Positions 58,391 through 64,000 of a stretch of DNA of 64,000 bases are shown here, one piece after another. The stretch covers positions 9,057,798 to 9,121,797 of the forward strand of contig JAJEKV010000053.1 in NCBI GenBank assembly GCA_021234155.1, given 5' to 3'. This DNA is from Isoetes taiwanensis. Taxonomy: Eukaryota; Streptophyta; Lycopodiopsida; Isoetales; Isoetaceae. The notes below the pieces were generated by a model that was given only the letters and a program-made list of their open reading frames with translations, was not told the DNA's origin and ran no database searches. Position numbers and translations under genes: made by a program. The first letter of the stretch is position 1. The number at the start of each line of letters is the position of its first letter.

Positions 58391-58589
58391 GTTTGACGGG
58401 AGCATGTACCAAAAAAGCACAAAAAAACTCTAGAATTGGCAAAATTGGGGACGTATTCTGCAAACAGTTATACAGAAAAGAGATGTTTATGTGAGAAAAA
58501 AAAACACACAAAACCACAAAATTTATCACCTTTATGAGCAAAATTTCGATTTTTCTGGTATTTTTTGTGACTATAGATTTATTTGCAGC

Positions 58590-60784
58590 TCTAGTGTTGT
58601 TCCCAAGGGTAAAGACCAACGCTCCGCCACAGAATCAGATCTTTACGACATGAAGGATACCACATGGTTCATGCATCGGGGTGCCAGAAGCAGATCTCCT
58701 ACAGCTGCTTATTTGTACATCTGTAACAAGCCAGGCAGAGCCAAATACAAGGCAGAAGAATATTACCTGGGTGGAGAAATGTATAGCATTATAGCCACAG
58801 AGAACGAGAATGAGCTTTATCTGAAAACTCTGAATAATGATAAGGAGGTGGATTATCTTCTTTCCACTACCATGTTGAGAATAACAATGTGCAAGCCTAA
58901 GGACGTTCAAGAATACATTTCTGAAAATAATAAGGCAGGGCATGTAAGTATAGAGTTCTCAAACAGTGACTTGATTTCGTTTTGGTATAAATTTATATTG
59001 ATCATATGCTCAAAACGTTTCTTCTTGCAGGACATTGTTGATATTTTGGCATCAGTTATCCTTTGCGACGAAAAAGTGATGGTAAAGGGCATGTGGTATC
59101 CACGTGTCAAGGAGGATTCAGACAAGGGAAGTGAGACATAAGAAGAGGAGGTTGAGGAAGACCTGATCCTGCCCTCTAAGAAAAGACCTGCAGCGCCTAA
59201 AGCCACAGAAAATAAAAAACAGAGAACAACCAAGGCACTCACCATTGAGGAATCTGCAGAAGCTTTGAAGAAGGCATCTGGAGCAGACATAGTGCTAAAA
59301 CCAGATGACAGATCTAGCGCCTTGCTAAAGAAGGTCAATGAAACGAAGTTGTTAAAGCAAACAATTTCATTGTCCATAGACACAATTAAGAGGCCTCCTA
59401 AGAACGAGAATGGTGTAAGGTTGCTTCAAGTGAGGAAACTCTATGCTGCGCATGTTGCTATCTTAAAGCAGAGAATGCGGAGGAATCCACAGGCGCATGT
59501 GTCCCCGCTAATAGTCAGCCGAGATCAGATTCAAGAACTCTCAGAGTACAAGAAAGCTCTTTTTGAAGATTATACATATTTTGTTTTAGGTGGCACCCAC
59601 AGTTACAAGGCCAGAAAGGAGTTGTCGAAAGAAGAAAGCAGGAATGAAGTTTGGAAAAGTGTGGAGGCACACATTTATGTTGGACTGACCGATGAAGAAG
59701 CTAAAGTAGTAGCAGTGAGTCACAACTTAGACAACGACTTCAGGTTAAAGCCGAGCTTAATAGATAACATCCAGTTTATGCACAGAGAGTTTGTGGAATT
59801 TAAAACGAACATGGTGAGAACTTCAAAAAGCAGAAAAATATGTTACAGCAACTGCGAGAGGTTTGTGTCACAGAATGCTGCCTTAGCTATGACACAGATA
59901 ATAAGCCTAACATGGCCGTGAAGCAGGATGACAATTACTTTCAACTTGGGTTCTCTTTCGTGTTCACGGTATAAATTTATACCACCAGCATACTTGGTAT
60001 AAATTTATACCGCTTAGGTTCTAGGTTTCCCTTTCGTGTTTACGGTATAAATTCATACCACCGGCAAAATTGGTATAAATTTATACCGCTTGGCATCTAG
60101 ACTCCTTTCCCTTATATTCACGGTATAAATTTATACCACCAACATTCTTCGTAAATATTTATACTAAGATATTCGTTGTATTGGATTTTCTAGGTGTGGG
60201 ATCTACAAGAAAGAATTTTTTGTATGTCCGAAGATGGTGAACTGAAAGAACAAATAAGCAGCACGGGCAAGAAAACAAAGAAAAACACTGAGGACAAACA
60301 AAAAAATATGAGCATTGTGCCATGGACACAATTTTAGGGAATAAAAAGCAAAGAAATAATTGCCAGGCTACTAGAGAAAGTTGTTGCAAAAGAGTTTACA
60401 CTTGATGAAATGGCAAAAGAAGCCAAGACGTGAGTTGTCTTCTTGATTTGCTACGTTCTTTATGTCATTTTGTAATTGGCGCCGTCTGTTACATTGCAGT
60501 AAAAAAGACATTGTTACCTGCCAGTCTGAGCCTATGAAGCAACTAAACCTAGAGGTGTGGGAGGAGTGCAAGCTTCTTTACCCTGGAAGTACGTCCGACA
60601 GTATTATAGGCTGTATGTTATTTTACAGAACAAAGGACTACCAGCAGGATTTTTGAACCTAGTTTGGAGAGCAAAAGAAGAAAGGCACAGATTGAAGGCC
60701 ATAGAACAAGGAAAACAAGTTGCAACAAGCAGCTCGGAGGGTGACTATGAAAGATTTACCACCTTCGGACAAGATTGCTTGTAG
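58590..60784 (+). CDS. ParB-N-like domain protein, multi-exon, one in-frame stop and small shifts
   Basis: Exons inferred: 58590-58943, 59031-about 59921, 60194-60429, 60500-60784; GT-AG at 58944/59030 and 60430/60499. A first coding exon upstream of the TTTGCAG acceptor at 58589 is probable but not identified. After an unknown N-terminal domain (WFMHRGARSRS, AEEYYLGGEMYSI, LLSTTMLRI) comes a Lys-rich linker with a nuclear-signal look (PSKKRPAAPKATENKKQR). Next is a segment matching the ParB/sulfiredoxin-like layout: HVSPLIVSRDQIQEL, YFVLGGTHSYKARKEL, HIYVGLTDEEAKVVAVSHN (about 59490-59735). The C-terminal part (WEECKLLYP; YVRQYYRLYV) is unrecognised. TAA at 59139-59141 interrupts an otherwise open frame; TAG near 60335 and a shift near 60590 suggest decay. 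Divergent from the DUF7869 gene, possibly one transposon. Confidence 0.6.
58984..58999. repeat. Single palindrome copy in intron of the ParB-like gene
   Basis: GGTATAAATTTATATT, 14 of 16 positions of the palindrome, inside the 87-bp intron 58944-59030. Confidence 0.8.
59968..60165. repeat. Second cluster of GGTATAAATTTATACC palindromes, paired
   Basis: Sites start at 59968, 59996, 60044 (one mismatch), 60072, 60122 and 60150 (decayed). They form three pairs with 28 bp between starts within each pair and 76-78 bp between pairs, so the repeating unit is a pair. The cluster lies between coding segments of the ParB-like gene, probably in an intron. Confidence 0.92.
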
Positions 60785-62147
60785 AAAGTAGTGCATGGCG
60801 ACTGCAGAAAACTGTAAACTTCCATCAAAAAGCAAAACTTTACTCTTTGCATTGATGGCATATCTTATGGGTTCAAGATTAAGGACAGTCTTTTTGATGA
60901 TGAGGCCTTCTCGCACATTCAAGTTCGAGAATTCTTGGAAGGTCTGCAACAATGGAGGTGCGACGTCTGGGTATGCCAACAATGTGAAAGGTAGCGTAAT
61001 GCAAGAAGACAATGGTGTAGGAGATAGACCATAGGAATAGATAGGAGACGTGGAAGATGCGGACACTAGAGGGACTGGAATGTCACACACAAGGCGAGAT
61101 AGTGCATGGCCAGATGAACCAGCTAGGGGGGCCATGGAAGGTGGCAGGACATATGATGACAAAGAAAGGGATGGTGGCCTAGAAGGGAAGCGAAGAAGGG
61201 AGGCGTGACTAAGGGTGAATGGTAAGATCGGAGGATGGGAAGGTGAACTATCTAGGGGGGCCATGGAAGACGAAGGGACATGCGAAGACGTAGAAAGAGG
61301 TGGTGGTCTAGGAGGAAAGTCAAGAAGGGAGGTGGTACGAAGGGTGGATGGTATGGAATATGGAAAGTAGGTAATGAAGGGCCCTCGACCTCAATGGGTA
61401 GCATTCCAATGTACAGGTCTACATCAACGGGTGGAGGTGGGACAGTGGAGGTGCAATAAGCAAAGTGATGTGTCTCAAACCCTATCCCTACATGTGACGC
61501 AAGATCCATTATGGCTCCAAATCAATCCCACCAAGCTCACCTATGGCACCGACTGCTACTCCAACTACTACTCCATCTCTTCCATGGACATCCTCACCTT
61601 GCACTGCAAGTCTCTCATGCGGAGCCTCTCCCGCCTCTGCATCGATATGGCCATCGTGGGCCAAGAGTCTACTCTGTATCTCAGGAAAGCGAGCCCTATG
61701 TCTTTGTCTCGTATTTGCAACAGACCCTGAATATGGTATGCTATCCACTGTGGGCCTCCTCGTGGGTACCTCTGAGTTAACTCCTGAGCAGAGTACACCC
61801 TCGTGCTCCTCTTCCACTCGGCCACGACCTATCTCTATAGCCTCGCCCTGTAATGAATATCCTGTTGACCGACAAGATACTCTGGCCTAGCGCACCATGC
61901 CTATCTGCGAGCTCGGTGCCACTCCCTCTCCCTCTCCTTTGTGGCCTCATTCTCATGCGTGCATCTGGCCGACGAAAAACCGAAGGAACATCATGATGCT
62001 TGTTCTTCTGGTACTTCTTTGCATTATTCAACAATAAACCCATGACGCACGACCAATTGTATAGCAGGAGCAGGGAGAAGACCCGCAGAAGAGGAAGGAG
62101 TAGAAGGCAAATTTGCAACTATGATCTTAGAACCATTCGGACAGAAA

Positions 62148-62149
<2 letters not shown>
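60785..62149. other. Unassigned region; possible coding remnants
   Basis: A plus-strand frame at about 60830-60992 (LCIDGISYGFKIKDSLFDDEAF, CDVWVCQQCER) looks protein-like with a Cys-X2-Cys end and may be a further piece of the neighbouring unit. From 61116 a roughly 128-bp segment with GGGGGGCCATGGAAG is duplicated at 61244. Between 61370 and 61890 open frames overlap on both strands with no motif to choose between them. Confidence 0.35.
61116..61371. repeat. Diverged tandem duplication, 128 bp
   Basis: GAAC(C/T)A...CTAGGGGGGCCATGGAAG, GGTGG(C/T)CTAG(A/G)A, AAGAAGGGAGG and AAGGGTG(A/G)ATGG recur in order at 61116 and 61244. Confidence 0.7.

Positions 62150-62184
<35 letters not shown>
62150..62184. 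repeat. (AC)17 microsatellite
   Basis: Uninterrupted AC dinucleotide run, flanked by A-rich sequence. Confidence 0.95.
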
Positions 62185-62189
<5 letters not shown>

Positions 62190-63084
62190 CAAAAGATAAT
62201 ATTTGAAATGATATTGAAATGACGCTAATATGGCACTCTTGTTGCATTAAAAAACAAATGCGATAACCATTGGGACAAAATCGTCTATTGGGACAAAATC
62301 GTCTGAAACATTAGTGGTTCATCAACAAAATCATCGAAAACACTATTCATTTGGATTGACAAAGGACTATTCATTTGGATTAAAAAAATCGCGTAGCAAA
62401 ATAAGCGTAAACAAAGGTAAATAAGAGAGGTTGTCTTGTTCACAAAATGGCAAGAATTTGGAAACTTCTTTTGTATTATAACTTCGCGGAGGTTTTCCAA
62501 AAAGAATTCCCTTCAAATAGACAAGTATAGACAAGTAGTAACAAGTATTCAATTCCAACTTCCAAATTTCAAAATCCAGTGTGAAGGCTCTTAATAATCC
62601 AGTATTTCCAAGTGGAAAGGTTTCTCAAAAAAAAAAACCCAGCCTGAACTAGTAAACCTAGACCAGACATCTGCCTCGGTCAATCCCTTGGCAGTATTAT
62701 CACCCTGATACTAGACTGAGCATCTCTAGATCAGTGTCCTTTTACCCATTTTTACTTGTTCATTCCTGTATGCTTCAGCCAATATAGCATTTTTTCATCC
62801 ATAAAGTAACAGTAGAATCATAATATTTCAACAAAAGTACTATTCTTATCATTAATGTCTTGTCAATAATTAAACAATTCAGTATGTATTGATCATAAAT
62901 CATTGCAAGAAGTATCTATCCAGTAAGCATCATATTGTTTCAATATCTGGAGACTAATGTAGCAGATATTATTTTAATTACAAGCCTGATCTTTTCTAGT
63001 CACAGACTATTGCTAGAAAGCAAAGCTAAAATGATAATATTCTAAAAAAACCGTTTATGTGATGCCTTTGCCAATGTAAACCTC
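62185..63084. other. AT-rich non-coding stretch
   Basis: No recognisable gene. GGGACAAAATCGTCT is duplicated in tandem near 62272-62303, and CTATTCATTTGGATT near 62340-62380. Probably 3' flank of the gene whose last exon is at 63085. Confidence 0.45.
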
Positions 63085-63186
63085 TTAGTGACAAACTTCA
63101 GCAACAAAATGAGCAAGATCTCCATCATTCTTCCAGCCAAATCCAACTACCAAAGCAAAGGGAACAATGGGAAGAAAATCCCGTAC
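63085..63186 (-). CDS. Candidate terminal exon of an unknown minus-strand gene
   Basis: Minus strand. GGCTGCAG acceptor just upstream (63187-63192), then 33 codons and TAA. The peptide (VRDFLPIVPFALVVGFGWKN...AEVCH) looks like the hydrophobic end of a conserved protein but I do not recognise it. The rest of the gene would lie to the right, partly outside the window. Confidence 0.4.
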   Translation of the reverse strand, partial: VRDFLPIVPFALVVGFGWKNDGDLAHFVAEVCH

Positions 63187-64000
63187 CTGCAGCCAATCAA
63201 TACCCTGTTAGCGTAAAAACGGTATCAGGGCAAGGGCCAAAAGGTACATTGGGATTTTCAGCTCTTCGCTGATTACCCATTGTGCCTCTTGCCCTGCCAG
63301 TTAGAAAAAGCTAAAAGAATGAAGAGAGAAAAAAGCAACTGCCTAGACTCGCCCAATAAAAATACAATGGCAAATAGACTCAGCTAAATTTTATGCCATT
63401 TCAGAAATATTTATGCATCTTCATATTAAATGATGCCATCATGAGTATACAGGCTATCGCATCAGCTTATATCTATCTAACCAGATTTTATAGTCAACAT
63501 ATCATATGCACAAACCTGTTCATAAAGAATACGTTTGCCTAGAGCAAAGTATATAGGCCATCGTATCAGCTTATATCAATCTATCCAGATTTTTTAGTCA
63601 AGTCCCTATGCACAAACCTGTTCGTAAAGATTACACTTGCCTAGAGCAATGATGTCCATAAGAATTATGTAAGTAAAGGGTATTTTGCTGTAAGCTCATG
63701 TCACAAGGACTTGGAAACAATTTAACCTTAGAAATTCAGCTTGTAACATACTGCTGTAAGTATAGAACCGAAGAAATAAAAGTATTATGGACCCATTTCA
63801 AGTATAGAATCCAGTAACAGCTTGCTACAATTTTATCTAACAAGTATAGCAGTAAGAAACTGGAAGGCTTTATTTAGCAAATCAAATACATTCTCTGTAT
63901 ACATCTAGAAGAATGAATCCAAAAATATTTTATAAAAAAACCTGAATGATTCTGAAAGTTGTGAATGACTTGGGCAGTTGCAAGTCTTCCATGCATTTCG
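63187..64000. other. Probable introns or flank of the unknown minus-strand gene
   Basis: AT-rich, no further exon that I can support. Contains the duplication at 63451-63650. Confidence 0.35.
63451..63650. repeat. Tandem duplication, 104 bp
   Basis: AGGC(T/C)ATCG(C/T)ATCAGCTTATAT...GCACAAACCTGTTC(A/G)TAAAGA...TGCCTAGAGCAA occurs at 63451 and 63555. Confidence 0.8.

Noticed and set aside
58251-58400. CRISPR-like array (30-bp periodic repeat)
   Set aside because: The invariant part is a palindrome and the 'spacer' is a 10-bp near-constant linker. The setting is eukaryotic with introns.
61374-61890. Protein gene in overlapping frames
   Set aside because: Open frames of similar length on both strands, no motif; cannot choose, so not called.

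Overview
The window looks like nuclear DNA of a land plant. It has a five-exon GDSL lipase/esterase gene with GT-AG introns, an L1-type LINE relic with a zf-RVT-like end, a tRNA-derived SINE candidate and long-LTR Ty3/gypsy chromoviruses primed by initiator-tRNA-Met. A gene of the DUF7869 ('VGHTH..ID..FS') transposase-like type points, weakly, to a non-flowering plant (bryophyte, lycophyte or fern). I cannot name the species.

Layout. 1-10.9 kb: AT-rich and gene-poor, with a minisatellite, several tandem duplications, a possible small exon (735-904) and a dead LINE (4.6-6.56 kb). 10.9-12.6 kb: GDSL esterase. 14.2-57.8 kb: one minus-strand DUF7869-type gene, cut into pieces by three Ty3/gypsy elements, all on the + strand and all with 5-bp target duplications. 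Element A1 is at 15435-28560 (TSD CCTAT). Element A2 is at 29581-56270 (TSD CAAGG). Element B is at 31299-44228 (TSD GAAAT), nested in the leader of A2. 57.8-60.8 kb: a divergently transcribed gene with a ParB-N-like domain, surrounded by about 18 copies of the 16-bp palindrome GGTATAAATTTATACC. 60.8-64 kb: unrecognised sequence, an (AC)n tract and one candidate terminal exon.

Main discovery. Each of the three chromoviruses carries, between the primer-binding site and gag, an extra gene whose product is a histone H3. It starts with the H3 tail ([10 protein letters not shown] in A2 and B; one substitution in A1) and ends with the H3 histone fold: REIR, an LLIRK.PF.RL..REV stretch, then ..HAKRVTLM...D..LARRI. 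By hand count the fold is about 60% identical to canonical H3. Between tail and fold lies a roughly 250-residue charged, low-complexity insert, replacing H3 residues 10 to about 40. A second novel gene, ORF2, follows. ORF2 in all three elements and ORF1 in B each have a good TATA box 109-122 bp before the ATG; A-family ORF1 has a weaker TTTAAATA. The two genes are separated by a pair of long hairpins about 200 bp apart. The hairpin sequence differs completely between families A and B while the architecture is kept. The integrase of the same elements ends in a chromodomain, a fold that in other proteins reads methylated H3 tails. So one element carries both an H3 tail and a possible reader.

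Caveat. All three elements show frame breaks. In B and A1 the differences from sister copies concentrate at CAG/CTG sites (often CAG to CGG or CG), a pattern more like base-calling error at CHG-methylated repeats than real decay. Some 'pseudogene' calls may therefore be artefacts.
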